DNA from: an uncultured Planctomycetota bacterium | Lineage (GTDB): Bacteria > Planctomycetota > Phycisphaerae > SM23-33 | DNA: 64,000 bases | NCBI GenBank assembly: GCA_903892515.1 | Contig: CAITIS010000031.1 | Coordinates: 1 to 64,000 of the forward strand | Direction of reading: 5' to 3' | Part shown: one piece after another, positions 8,859-19,588 of the stretch | How positions within the stretch are numbered: position 1 is the first letter of the stretch | How the letters are laid out: every line of letters begins with the position of its first letter | The notes under the pieces: generated by a model | Databases searched by the model: none | Told to the model about the DNA's origin: nothing | Seen by the model: the letters and a program-made list of their open reading frames with translations, nothing else | Position numbers and translations under genes: made by a program

Positions 8859-9866
8859 ATGAAAAAGAAGCCACGCTATTACGTCGGCGTCGATGTCGGC
8901 GGCACGAAGATCCAGGCCACCCTGGCCGAGGAAAGCGGCAAGATCATCGGCCGAAGCCGCGCCTCCACGCCGCGCACGGGCAAGCCCGACGACACCATTA
9001 TGGCCATTATCAAGCTCATCCGCGGCGTGCTGTGCGAGAATGAGCTGGCCGCCGGTGATGTCCGCGCCATCGGCGTGGCCGTGCCGGGCGTGGTCGATCC
9101 CGACCGAGGCCGCGTGATGCTCACGCCCAACACCAACCTCAGCCACACCGCCATCACGCCCAAGATCGCCCGGGCCTTCCGCGTGCCGGTGTGCCTGGGC
9201 AACGACGCCAACTGCGGCATCCTGGGCGAGGCCTGGCTGGGCGCCGCCCGCGGGGCACGCAACGCCGTGGGCATCTTCATCGGCACGGGCATCGGCGGCG
9301 GCATCATTATCAACGGCCAGTTGATCCGCGGCTGCCGCGAAGGCGCCGGCGAGATCGGGCACATGATCGTCGTGCCCGACGGCCCGCGTTGCGGCTGCGG
9401 GCTGCACGGCTGCCTGGAGACCGTCGCCGGAAGGCTGGGCATCGAACGCGAGGTGCGCCAGGCCGTCAAGAAGGGCCAAAAGACCATCCTGACCAAGCTC
9501 ACCGGCGACCTGTCGGTGATCCGCAGCAGCCTGATTCGCAAGGCCCTGAAGAAGAAGGACAAGCTCGTCACGGCCGTGATGGACCAGGCCGTCAAGCACC
9601 TCGGCGCGGCCTGCATCTCGCTGCGACACCTGCTCGATCCCGAATTGATCGTGCTGGGCGGCGGACTGGTGGAGGCATGCGAACAGTGGATCCTGCCGCC
9701 GGTGCGCAAGGCCGTCAAGGCCGGCACTATGCCGGGCGTGGGCAACGCCGGAAAGATCGTCGCGGCCGCACTGGGCGACGACGCCACGGCCATGGGCGCG
9801 ATCGTCCTGGCCCAGCAATTGGTGGGGAAAAAGCCGCTGAAGGAAACGGGAGCAGGAAAAGCGTAG
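8859..9866 (+). CDS. ROK family sugar kinase / glucokinase-like
   Basis: YYVGVDVGGTKIQATL; GTGIGGGIIINGQ; CGCGLHGCLETVAG. Confidence 0.9.
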   Translation: MKKKPRYYVGVDVGGTKIQATLAEESGKIIGRSRASTPRTGKPDDTIMAIIKLIRGVLCENELAAGDVRAIGVAVPGVVDPDRGRVMLTPNTNLSHTAITPKIARAFRVPVCLGNDANCGILGEAWLGAARGARNAVGIFIGTGIGGGIIINGQLIRGCREGAGEIGHMIVVPDGPRCGCGLHGCLETVAGRLGIEREVRQAVKKGQKTILTKLTGDLSVIRSSLIRKALKKKDKLVTAVMDQAVKHLGAACISLRHLLDPELIVLGGGLVEACEQWILPPVRKAVKAGTMPGVGNAGKIVAAALGDDATAMGAIVLAQQLVGKKPLKETGAGKA

Positions 9867-9934
9867 GTCATAGGTCATAGGTCGTAGGTCGTAGGGCCGG
9901 AAACGTTCGTGAACTCATTTCAGAGGGAACTCGC

Positions 9935-11194
9935 ATGCCAGACGCAGCAGCCAAGATGCCGCTTGCCGTTGACGGCGGGCCGAAAGTCCGCACTGCCCCC
10001 TGGCCGCCGCGGCGGCTGTTCGGGCAGGAAGAAAAGCAGGCCGCCGACGCCCTGTTCGATCAGTCCATCGCCACGGGAGAGGCCTTCGGCTACGGCGGCG
10101 TCCAGGAAGAAGCGTACTGCCACGAGTTCTCCGCGAGCCTCGGCGGCGGGTTTGCCGACGGCGTGAACTCCGGCACCAACGCCGTGTATGTGGCCCTGCG
10201 GAGCCTGGAACTCGAGCCTTTCACGGAAGTCATCGTGCCGCCAATCACCGACCCCGGCGGGGCCATGCCGGTGGCGCTGCTCAACTGCATTCCCGTGCCC
10301 TCCGACGCGGCCGTGGGCAGCTACAACACCGGCGTCGATCAGGTTGCCGCCAGATTGACCGATCGCACCTCGGCGATCATCGTCGCCCACATCGCCGGCT
10401 TGCCCGTCGACATGGACCCGATCCTTGAACTGGCGGCCAAGCGCAATATCCCCGTGGTCGAAGATTGTGCCCAGGCGCACGGCGCCAAGTACAAGGGCCG
10501 GCCAGTCGGCGCGCTCGGGACGGTCGGCGCCTTCTCGACCATGTTCGGCAAGCACCATGCCTCCGGCGGCCAGGGAGGCCTGGTCTTCACCAGGAGCGAG
10601 CAGGCGTACTGGCGAATCCGCCGCTGCGCCGATCGCGGCAAACCCATCGGGCTCGATGGCGTCACGAGCAACCAGTTCGCCGCGCTGAACTGCAACATGG
10701 ACGAACTGCATGCCGCCATTGGCCGCGTTCAGCTCCGAAAGCTCCCGCGCATCGTGGCAAAGCGGCGCGCCGTCGCGGCGCTGCTCGCCGACGCCTGCCG
10801 CGGCACCAGGACGGTGCGGATGATGCAGGAACTGCCGCTCTGCGAGGGATCGTACTGGTTCGCATTCCTCAGGCTGGACCTGCCGGCCCTGAAGGTGGAC
10901 AAGGCCACGTTCGTCAAGGCGCTGGCGGCTGAGGGAATCCCCGCCGAGTCGGAATACCTGCACTCGCCGGCCCTGGCGGAATGGTTGCGGAAACGCTCTG
11001 TGTTCGGCGGCAGCGGCTATCCGTGGAATTGCCCGCTGTACCAGGGCGACGCCACGCGGCAGTATGATGTGCCCAACGCAGTGGCCACCAACGCCTGCCA
11101 CTTCCGCATCGCCATCAACGAGGCGTGCGGGCCGGTGGAAGTCGCTGACATCGCCGCCGCCATCGCCAAGGTTGAGCGGGCCTACGCAAAATAG
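9935..11194 (+). CDS. DegT/DnrJ/EryC1/StrS family aminotransferase
   Basis: NSGTNAVYVALRSLEL, VEDCAQAHGAKYKGRPVGALGTVGAFSTMFGKHHASGGQGG. Confidence 0.88.
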   Translation: MPDAAAKMPLAVDGGPKVRTAPWPPRRLFGQEEKQAADALFDQSIATGEAFGYGGVQEEAYCHEFSASLGGGFADGVNSGTNAVYVALRSLELEPFTEVIVPPITDPGGAMPVALLNCIPVPSDAAVGSYNTGVDQVAARLTDRTSAIIVAHIAGLPVDMDPILELAAKRNIPVVEDCAQAHGAKYKGRPVGALGTVGAFSTMFGKHHASGGQGGLVFTRSEQAYWRIRRCADRGKPIGLDGVTSNQFAALNCNMDELHAAIGRVQLRKLPRIVAKRRAVAALLADACRGTRTVRMMQELPLCEGSYWFAFLRLDLPALKVDKATFVKALAAEGIPAESEYLHSPALAEWLRKRSVFGGSGYPWNCPLYQGDATRQYDVPNAVATNACHFRIAINEACGPVEVADIAAAIAKVERAYAK

Positions 11195-11214
11195 CGGCCC
11201 CCGAAAGGTCCATC

Positions 11215-12099
11215 ATGATTATCGACGCACACCAGCACTGTTTCTGGCATGGCCGCGACGACGCGGGCCTGATCGCCGACCTGGACGAGCACCACATCGA
11301 CCAGGCGTGGCTGCTGACGTGGGAAACCCCGCCGCAGGAGAACGCGACGCCCTACCTGCACGTGTTCAACCCCATTCACGTGCGGGCGGATGGCACGCAC
11401 GCAGGCATGCCGCTGTCGGATGTGCTGGCGACGCACAGAAAATATCCCGGGAGGTTTCTGCCCGGATATTGCCCCCACCCGCTGGCCGGCGATGCGCCGC
11501 GATTCTTCGAGTCGGCCTGCCGCATCCACGGCGTGCGAGTGTGCGGGGAGTGGAAATTCCGCGTGCTGTTTGACGACCCGCGCTGCCTCGAACTGCACCG
11601 CAAGGCCGGCGAACTGGGCTGCCCCGTGGTGCTGCACCTGGACGTGCCGTACCTCCGCAACGAAACCTCCGGCCAGCTCGAGTACTGCCCCGAGTGGTAC
11701 GGCGGAACGGCCGACAATCTGGAGCGTGCCCTGCAAGCTTGCCCGCAGACGAACTTCCTGGGCCATGCCCCGGGCTTCTGGCGCGAGATCAGCGGCGACG
11801 CGGGTGACTCGCCCAAGCTGTATCCCGACGGCCCGATCACGCCGGGCGGCAAAGTGTGGCGGCTGCTCAAGGAGTATCCCAATCTCTACGGCGACATGTC
11901 GGGCTTCTCCGGCCGAAACGCCATCAGCCGCAGCCCCGAGATCGGCCGGGATTTCATATGCACCTTCGCCAACAGGCTGCTCTTCGCCCGCGACGAATAC
12001 GGCGGCAAGACGCAGGCCTTCCTGGCGACGCTGAACCTGCCCTCGGATGTGCAGGAGCAGGTATTCTTCGGCAACGCGCAGCGGCTGATCCGCCCGTAA
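11215..12099 (+). CDS. Amidohydrolase family (TIM-barrel) protein
   Basis: MIIDAHQHCFWHG; FLGHAPGFW; LYGDMSGFSGRNA; DEYGGKTQAF. Confidence 0.8.
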   Translation: MIIDAHQHCFWHGRDDAGLIADLDEHHIDQAWLLTWETPPQENATPYLHVFNPIHVRADGTHAGMPLSDVLATHRKYPGRFLPGYCPHPLAGDAPRFFESACRIHGVRVCGEWKFRVLFDDPRCLELHRKAGELGCPVVLHLDVPYLRNETSGQLEYCPEWYGGTADNLERALQACPQTNFLGHAPGFWREISGDAGDSPKLYPDGPITPGGKVWRLLKEYPNLYGDMSGFSGRNAISRSPEIGRDFICTFANRLLFARDEYGGKTQAFLATLNLPSDVQEQVFFGNAQRLIRP

Positions 12100-12113
12100 G
12101 TCCTGCCTGCGTT

Positions 12114-12155
12114 GGGTGCCATGCCGGGTGCCATGCTTCCGCGTCGTCGTCGTAT
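12114..12155. repeat. GGGTGCCA-flanked hairpin CATGCTTCCGC...GCGGAAGCATG
   Basis: Perfect 11-bp stem. Confidence 0.85.
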
Positions 12156-12570
12156 GCGGAAGCATGCGTGTCTCCATAGGGCACGCAGGCTCCGAGGCAG
12201 CGCGTCCTCTGTACGCGAGACGGCACACCATCGAGGGAAGGGAACACGAATTTCTTGCGCCCGCCAGCGCCGCTGGCGGACACGAAATCAATCACATCGA
12301 AAGTGACGGCTGGCCATGCGGATTCGGCGATGGCGAACCGGCCTGTGCGCGCCGGCGGGCGCGGCGGACCTTCTATAGGCGAACCTCCAGCCACAGGGCC
12401 AAGGGGGCGAAGATTTCACAAGTGAAGATCGGCCGCCAGGAAGCAAGGCCATATCACAGTGTGACACCGACGCGGATGTGCGCATGGGATGCGTTCGTGG
12501 GCAGCAGCGTCGCATCCAGACCATGGCCAGATTCATAAGGGCTTGGCGGCCAGGATGCTGGAGGATTCCA

Positions 12571-12670
12571 CCCGCGTTCCAGATCGTTCCCAACGGTTCC
12601 AAATCGTTCCAAATGGTTCCGTTTGGTTCCGTTTCGTTCCAAACGGTTCCCGTTGGTTCCGCTCCGTGCC
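12571..12670. repeat. Exactly 10-bp-phased degenerate tandem array NNNNSGTTCC
   Basis: Nine consecutive decamers ending in CGTTCC or GGTTCC. Confidence 0.95.
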
Positions 12671-12796
12671 GGGGAGGCAAGAACAACGTCTGTCACTTGG
12701 GCACAAGACGTGGTTGCTCGCTTCACTCGCAGCCCACGGCACCCGGCAGACATCGCGTAAAGACATGGAACCGGGTTGAAGCTATGATGGTCGGGT

Positions 12797-13345
12797 ATGA
12801 ACAGGCCATCTGAGATAATCGCGCATGCGCGCGAGCTACGCGCTCGCCGAGTTGGCCTCCGCGGCTTACGACTCCTGCTGGAGGGAATCGCGGCAGTGGT
12901 CTTGACCATAATATACTGGGCGAACTTGACCCCAGAGTTCGGTTGGACGAGCCGGTGGACTCTGCCTGTAGCAGCCCTTCTTGCTATAGACTGGATCGTC
13001 AGTGCGATTCTCGAACCAAGCTCCAAAAGACGAACGGAATACTATCACTGGATCGAGGCCAAAGCATGGGGCAGCCCCGAATTCCTGGAGCGATTGAAGT
13101 CGCATTCACGCGACCACCATCTGCTGTATGGCCGGACGGTCGAGGATCTGCGAAAGGTGTTTATCGGAATGATCGACGGCGCGACGTTTCCGCCCGCATC
13201 GTATCGGGCTCTGCTTGATTCCGGCATTGTCTCGCCTGGTACCAATGCCATCGTTAAGACGTATTGGCTGGACGATGACGCCGCCAGTCCGGGATGGCGG
13301 CTGACGTTCATCAACAGCGAATGCGTGGACTTTAGCAGGGCGTGA
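12797..13345 (+). CDS. Hypothetical protein with two predicted TM segments
   Basis: 182 aa; VVLTIIYWANL and LPVAALLAIDWIVSAIL hydrophobic stretches. Confidence 0.55.
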   Translation: MNRPSEIIAHARELRARRVGLRGLRLLLEGIAAVVLTIIYWANLTPEFGWTSRWTLPVAALLAIDWIVSAILEPSSKRRTEYYHWIEAKAWGSPEFLERLKSHSRDHHLLYGRTVEDLRKVFIGMIDGATFPPASYRALLDSGIVSPGTNAIVKTYWLDDDAASPGWRLTFINSECVDFSRA

Positions 13346-14119
13346 TCAATCCGTGTAGTCGGCGGCTGAGAACGCGCCGATGTCCAGGAAGACGCTCTCC
13401 ACGCCCAGCTGCTCACTCAGCAGTCGGCCAATGGCCTGCACGCCCAGCGTTTCGGAGTGATAGTGGCCCAGGTACACCACGTTGGCACACACCTCGCGGG
13501 CGAGCTGGTATGTGAAGTGCATCGGTTCGCCGGTCACGTAGCAGTCGAGCTTGGCCGTGGCGGCCTGTTCGATCATGTCGCCGGCCCCGCCCGAGACGAT
13601 ACCGACGCTCTTCACGCTGTCGGGGCCATGGCGCAGGACAATGGGCTTGCCGCCCAGCTTGGCCGCCAGTCGGGCGGCAATGGCCGAAGCCGTCGTGGGC
13701 TCAGCCAGCACGCCGCGATAGCCGATCAGCATGTCGTGATAGCTGCCAAAGGGCTGGACGTCGCGCAGCCCCAGCAGCCTGGCCAGCTCGATGTTGTTGC
13801 CGTACAGTTCGTGCATGTCCAGCGGCAGGTGCGCGGCGTACAGGTTCAGATCGTGCTCGATCAGAAAGCGGAGGTGCTGATGATTCCGCCCGGTAACGTG
13901 CTTGATGCCGTCCCAGATCAGGCCATGATGGACGATGAGCATCTGGCAGCGCAGGGCGGCGGCCTTCTCATACGCCTCGATACATGCATCGACCGCCAAG
14001 GCGACGCGGCAAACCTCACCGGCCCCCTGCACCTGCAGCCCGTTGCAGGAGGAGTCCTTGATGGTAGCGGTCCGGAGCGTCTGATCCAGCAGCGCCACAA
14101 TCGCGTCACGATCGGCCAT
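13346..14119 (-). CDS. NIF3-like dinuclear metal centre protein
   Basis: NGLQVQG, MLIVHHGLIWDG, LYAAHLPLDMHELYGNN, GHYHSETLGVQAIGRLL. Confidence 0.9.
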   Translation of the reverse strand: MADRDAIVALLDQTLRTATIKDSSCNGLQVQGAGEVCRVALAVDACIEAYEKAAALRCQMLIVHHGLIWDGIKHVTGRNHQHLRFLIEHDLNLYAAHLPLDMHELYGNNIELARLLGLRDVQPFGSYHDMLIGYRGVLAEPTTASAIAARLAAKLGGKPIVLRHGPDSVKSVGIVSGGAGDMIEQAATAKLDCYVTGEPMHFTYQLAREVCANVVYLGHYHSETLGVQAIGRLLSEQLGVESVFLDIGAFSAADYTD

Positions 14120-14236
14120 GAGACTTCCTTTGTGCTCGCATGGCCAGCCCAACAGCAGGCTGACCATGGCACCTATGATCTGGCACGCATTCCCGTCTCT
14201 GCGTTCTCGGCGGCCTCTGCGGTGATCTTCTTTGAG

Positions 14237-15253
14237 CTACGAGATCGCCACTCTCCGGCCGGTCTGGCTGGACTTGAACGCTCCCAGCGCCACCTTCAGC
14301 GCCGCCAGGCCTTCTGGCAGGCCCACGCAGAACTTGCTCCGCTTGCCCAGTTGGCTGGTGAAGTACGCCATCTCGCCGTCCCAGGCGCGGTTCATCTTGT
14401 CGCACAGCACCGACGTCTTTTCTTCAAACTTCCCGTCGGCCGTGCGGGCGCCCACGACCATCGTCACCTTGCTGTTGTAATCAACGTAGATGCAGCCATT
14501 GTCGCCCATGATCTCCACGCCGCAGTACCCCGATGGGCTGGTCCAGCCGGTCTCGACGTACCCCAGCGCCTTGTTGCCGAACTCCAGCAGCGTGACGTTG
14601 TTGTCATCGACCTTGATCTTCTTGCGCAGCGTGGCGGCCTTGGCCATGACGGCCGTCACGGGTCCGAGGTAATACTGCACCAGGTCGAAGCCGTGAATGG
14701 CCATGTCCAGCATGGCCCCGCCGCCGGAGAGCTTGGGGTTGTAGAACCAGTCGGTCTTGGCCCAGCCCGGGAATGGACCGGTGTGGGCGAAGCGGACGCG
14801 AATCATGTAGGGCTTACCGATCAGGCCCTTGTCCAGTGCGGCCTTGGCGGATTGAGCGTACGCGTTGAAGCGATGCGAGAAGCCGACCATGACCCGCGTG
14901 CCGTACTTTTTGGCGGCATCGGCGATGGCCTTGCCCTCGGCCAGCGAAATGGCAATGGGCTTTTCCAGCAGCATGGCCGGAATGCCCTTTTTCATGCAGT
15001 CGATGGCGATGGGCTTGTGGAAGACGTTGGGCGTGCCGATGGAGACGACGTCGAGTTCCTCCGCCGCCAGCATGCTGGCGTGGTCGGAGTACTGCCGGGC
15101 GAAGGTCCACTTCTCCGAAACCATCTTGCGGATCTTGGGGTCAGGATCGGCCAAGGCCACCAGCTCGCAATTCTTGGCCGCGGCAAAGCCGGGAATGTGA
15201 CAGGCCTGCGCAATCGCGCCGCCTCCAATAACGCCGACACGGAATTTCTTCAT
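14237..15253 (-). CDS. Gfo/Idh/MocA family oxidoreductase
   Basis: MKKFRVGVIGGGAIAQACHIPGFA; LLEKPIAISLAEG. Confidence 0.92.
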   Translation of the reverse strand: MKKFRVGVIGGGAIAQACHIPGFAAAKNCELVALADPDPKIRKMVSEKWTFARQYSDHASMLAAEELDVVSIGTPNVFHKPIAIDCMKKGIPAMLLEKPIAISLAEGKAIADAAKKYGTRVMVGFSHRFNAYAQSAKAALDKGLIGKPYMIRVRFAHTGPFPGWAKTDWFYNPKLSGGGAMLDMAIHGFDLVQYYLGPVTAVMAKAATLRKKIKVDDNNVTLLEFGNKALGYVETGWTSPSGYCGVEIMGDNGCIYVDYNSKVTMVVGARTADGKFEEKTSVLCDKMNRAWDGEMAYFTSQLGKRSKFCVGLPEGLAALKVALGAFKSSQTGRRVAIS

Positions 15254-15358
15254 GGTTGTCTCCTTAGACAGGTGGCATTCTGGCTCGGATAAGCGGGCTT
15301 GTCAATTCGACGGGTCGGCGGCGGCGAATTTGTCTGGCGATTCGGCCGGCGCTGACCG

Positions 15359-15775
15359 ATGAAAGGAACGATGTCCAGCGATGTCCCAACACGAAGCAAC
15401 GGTATCGGCCGCGATAGCGAGCGTGCCAACGCCCCTGCGCCGCCGGCCGACCAGGCCGATGAGAGGCTCCTGGAGAGCATCGCCTGCCGGCACGCCGTCT
15501 CGTTGCCGGCTCAGCCGCCGCCATCTGCCACCTGGCCGGAGGAAAAGCAGGCCGAGCAGCTCACCGCGCCCGCGGCCCCTGCTCAACTGCTCAGGCCCGA
15601 AGAGCGGTCGGCCTTGGTGGATGACGACTCGGCCGAACTGGCTGAGCCCGAATCGCCACCAGACGAAGCGGCCCAAAGCCGGCGAAGTCTCTGGATCGGC
15701 CTGGGCGTGCAGGTGCTGGTGCTGCTGGCCTTGCTGGCACTGGCGTGGCTGGGTTTTCACTACATCCGGCTTTGA
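15359..15775 (+). CDS. Small protein with C-terminal TM segment
   Basis: Acidic/Pro-rich N-terminus then LWIGLGVQVLVLLALLALAWLGFHYI. Confidence 0.55.
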   Translation: MKGTMSSDVPTRSNGIGRDSERANAPAPPADQADERLLESIACRHAVSLPAQPPPSATWPEEKQAEQLTAPAAPAQLLRPEERSALVDDDSAELAEPESPPDEAAQSRRSLWIGLGVQVLVLLALLALAWLGFHYIRL

Positions 15776-15845
15776 ACGGGGCCGGGCCGAAAGTGGCTGG
15801 GGGCACGGAAGAGACGACGCGTCTTCCAATGGCGCCAGCCGACCG

Positions 15846-15878
15846 CGTGGCTGCTGGACGACGCAGCCCACGGCACCC
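15846..15878 (+). repeat. Hairpin CGTGGCTGC-TGGACGAC-GCAGCC(C)ACG-GCACCC (TGGACGCC-loop family)
   Basis: Stem with one bulged C. Confidence 0.75.
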
Positions 15879-15904
15879 GGCTCGGTAACCCGCGGACCCT
15901 GCCG

Positions 15905-15932
15905 CCTTTCCCTACGCCCTATGCCCTACGCC

Positions 15933-15945
<13 letters not shown>
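15905..15945. repeat. (GCCCTAY)n heptamer array
   Basis: ccctacgccctatgccctacgccctacgccctacc. Confidence 0.85.
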
Positions 15946-16871
<926 letters not shown>

Positions 16872-17054
16872 ATCAGACCACACCTCGTAGGATGGGCGAG
16901 CGATATTCGCAAGCCCCACCGAACACAATGCCCAACTGCGATATTAGATATCGGACATCAGATATTTAGCGCCACACATCCACGGTGCGAATCGCTTCCT
17001 GATATCTACTATCTCATATCTCATATCTCATATTTGCCATGTGTTTTCCTGTCC

Positions 17055-18092
17055 TCACCACACCAGATCGGCCGCATCGAACACCGGCCCGTCCTTGCAG
17101 GCCAGCTTGTATTGCCACGCCGGCTGGACCGAGTTTCCCGTGAGCTGGGCCGCATTTCCTGTAGGGTGGGCCGAGACCGAAGGTCGAGCCCCACCATCCG
17201 CCGGATCGCCACTCTTCACCTTTACGACGCAGCTCTGGCAGGTGCCCAGGCCACAGCCCATGTGGCGTTCGAGTGCCACCTGGCAACGGTATCCGCGACC
17301 CAGTGCGATGGTCGCGATGGCCCGCATCATCGGCGCCGGGCCGCAGGCGTACACGGCCAGATCGTCCGTCGCCGGCTGCTCGCGGTCCAACCACTGTTCC
17401 AAAGCCTGACTGACGAAACCCGCCACGCCCAGCGAACCATCGTCGGTGGCCACGACGGTCGGGGTGGCACGGGCGGCGAACTCGGCGGTGCACATGCCCG
17501 GCCAACCGGCCGTCGAAGGCGGCTGGGCCGAGCCGATGGTCAGCGGCAGCACCGCCCGCGTGCGGGCGCCCGCAAAGGCCACCACCTGCTTTCCGGCTTC
17601 AGTGAGTTGCTGGGCAAGGTACAGCATCGGCGGGATGCCCACGCCGCCGCCCACCACGACGGCCCGCCCGGTCGGCAGGATGTCAAAGCCGTTGCCCAGC
17701 GGGCCAAGAAGTTCGATCTCGTCGCCGCGCCGCGCCTCGGCCAGAAAGGCCGTGCCCACGCCGATGACATGATGAATTATCTCCAACTCGACCTTGCCGC
17801 CCACGTCGCGCCGCCCCGCCAGCGAAAACGGCCGGCGCAGCAGCGGCTGCCTGCCGGTGAGTTCGGGCCCGTAGAGTTCGGGGAGTTGGCCAGCTTGCCA
17901 CTGGATCTCGCGCGGGGCCTGGATCGGCTCGACCTGGCCGCAGCGGACGGTGACGAATTGGCCCGCCCGGCACGGCGGAAAGGCCTCCAGTTGCAGGACC
18001 AACTGGTAATGGTCCAGGCATAACTGATTGTTTTCCAGCACCTTGGCCGAAAAGACGCCGCGACGAGCTATGGTTGATCTTTGGCTGCCCAT
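17055..18092 (-). CDS. pyrK: Dihydroorotate dehydrogenase electron transfer subunit (PyrK) with insertion near the [2Fe-2S] loop
   Basis: RRPFSLAGR, GPLGNGF, VVGGGVGIPPMLYLAQ, MGCGLGTCQSCVVKV...YKLACKDGPVFDAADLVW; next to pyrD. Confidence 0.9.
   Translation of the reverse strand: MGSQRSTIARRGVFSAKVLENNQLCLDHYQLVLQLEAFPPCRAGQFVTVRCGQVEPIQAPREIQWQAGQLPELYGPELTGRQPLLRRPFSLAGRRDVGGKVELEIIHHVIGVGTAFLAEARRGDEIELLGPLGNGFDILPTGRAVVVGGGVGIPPMLYLAQQLTEAGKQVVAFAGARTRAVLPLTIGSAQPPSTAGWPGMCTAEFAARATPTVVATDDGSLGVAGFVSQALEQWLDREQPATDDLAVYACGPAPMMRAIATIALGRGYRCQVALERHMGCGLGTCQSCVVKVKSGDPADGGARPSVSAHPTGNAAQLTGNSVQPAWQYKLACKDGPVFDAADLVW
17160..17196. repeat. Family D imperfect hairpin inside pyrK
   Basis: tgtagggtgggccgagaccgaaggtcgagccccacca; same word at 21550, 57196 and 57440. 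Confidence 0.8.
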
Positions 18093-18301
18093 GCACAGAG
18101 CATGGTACGCCTTTGGCCAGGCCCCGTCAAACCGGTTGCATGTCGGCGGCCAGCGCCACATGGCGGCATCGGCATGCGTCTAGGGTCTTGTCAGGACGGC
18201 CGATTCGTTGTTGAATGGATGCATCGGCCGAGACGGTGGATTTCGGTCGCGAGTTTCGGCGAACATCTGCGGCCTCATTGGCTGCCAGGAGTGAGTGCGT
18301 C

Positions 18302-19228
18302 ATGAGCGAGAGAAGCGAGTCCCTGCGCGACCGCCTGCGCCGCTTTGGTGATCCCGACGATTTTGCCAAGTGGACGACCGGCGAATCCAACTACGTCACG
18401 ACGCTGGAACTGACGGCCGATGATGTGCCGGCATTGATCGCCGTGACGCAGGAATGGACCGAGGAAGTTGACGAGGACGAGAACGACGTGTCGGGCTTTG
18501 CGCCGGTTCACGCCTGGCGCTGCCTGGCCCAACTCGGCGCGGTCGAGGCCGTCACACCGCTGCTGGCGCTGCTGGACCCGCTCGATGCACTCGATGACGA
18601 ATGGTACATGGAGGAACTGCCGGACGTCCTGGCCGCAATGGGCCCAACCATGCTGCCGGCGCTGCAGGAGTACCTCGCCGACTCGTCACACGCCGTCTTC
18701 AGCCGTGAGTGCGCAGCGCACTGTCTCAGCGTGGTGTCTCAGCGGCACACCCAGGCTCGCGACCAGGCCGTCGCCATACTGGCCGATGAGCTGGCGAAGT
18801 TCCAGGACGCCGACCCGGGTATCAACGCGTACCTCATCCGCTATCTGCTGGAACTTAAGGCCACCGAGGCCGCCGAGGTGATCGAGCGTGCCCACGCCGC
18901 CGACCGGGTGGACCTGAAGATCAATGGCAACTGGAACACGGTGCGCAAATCTCTGGGCGTGCCCGGCCTGGGCCTCGTGAGCGAAGAACTCGCCGCCAAG
19001 CGGATTTGGCCCTTCCCGCCGAACCTGACCAGCCAGTTCCTCTCCGCCCCCGGCGAACTGGCGGACTCGAAAATGTACGAGCCGGCCCCCTCGCGAGCCG
19101 CTTCGCGCGCCCGCCGCAGCCGACTGGCCGCCCCCGTGATTCCGCGCCAAGCCGGCCACAAGATCGGCCGCAACGACCCCTGCCCCTGCCACAGCGGCAA
19201 GAAGTACAAGAAATGCTGCGGCCGGTAA
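18302..19228 (+). CDS. HEAT-like repeat protein with C-terminal SEC-C zinc motif
   Basis: C-terminus [20 protein letters not shown]. Confidence 0.8.
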   Translation: MSERSESLRDRLRRFGDPDDFAKWTTGESNYVTTLELTADDVPALIAVTQEWTEEVDEDENDVSGFAPVHAWRCLAQLGAVEAVTPLLALLDPLDALDDEWYMEELPDVLAAMGPTMLPALQEYLADSSHAVFSRECAAHCLSVVSQRHTQARDQAVAILADELAKFQDADPGINAYLIRYLLELKATEAAEVIERAHAADRVDLKINGNWNTVRKSLGVPGLGLVSEELAAKRIWPFPPNLTSQFLSAPGELADSKMYEPAPSRAASRARRSRLAAPVIPRQAGHKIGRNDPCPCHSGKKYKKCCGR

Positions 19229-19253
19229 GCACGGCGTGGGGGCGTAGCGAGTA

Positions 19254-19345
19254 GGGTGCCACACCTGCGGCGTTTGCAGGTGTGAACTGCCAATCGCTGC
19301 CGCCAGGTGCCATGCTTCCGCGCCGTTTCGGAAGCATGCCGGGCA
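19254..19345. repeat. GGGTGCC-flanked hairpin pair
   Basis: CACACCTGC-GGCGTTT-GCAGGTGTG and CATGCTTCCG-CGCCGTTT-CGGAAGCATG. Confidence 0.88.
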
Positions 19346-19403
19346 CGCTTCTGCATACAACGCACGAGCATGGCCCCCGGCATGGTCTGGTCGGCATGGT
19401 CTT

Positions 19404-19526
19404 GGCTGTAAACTCCTCTCCCTCTGGGAGAGGTACCGCCTTCAGGCGGGGGTGAGGGCCGGAGTCGCGGAACACCTTCACTTGCCAGGCGCCCTCACCC
19501 TACCCTCTCCCGCAGGAGAGGGGTAC
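19404..19526. repeat. CCTCTCCC/GGTGAGGG nested inverted repeat
   Basis: cctctccctctgggagagg...ggtgaggg...ccctcaccctaccctctcccgcaggagagg. Confidence 0.9.
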
Positions 19527-19588
19527 AAAAGCATGCTTCCACAACGGTGCGGAAGCGCGGCACCGCGCGGCACCACACCCACAAACCG

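Noticed and set aside
12454-13026. Minus-strand ORF with WNETEPNGTIWNDLEPLGTIWN repeats
   Set aside because: Repeats come from the 10-bp DNA array, which is open in several frames on both strands; no start context or homology.
13457-15292. 611-aa + strand ORF
   Set aside because: Antisense shadow of NIF3 and Gfo/Idh/MocA genes.
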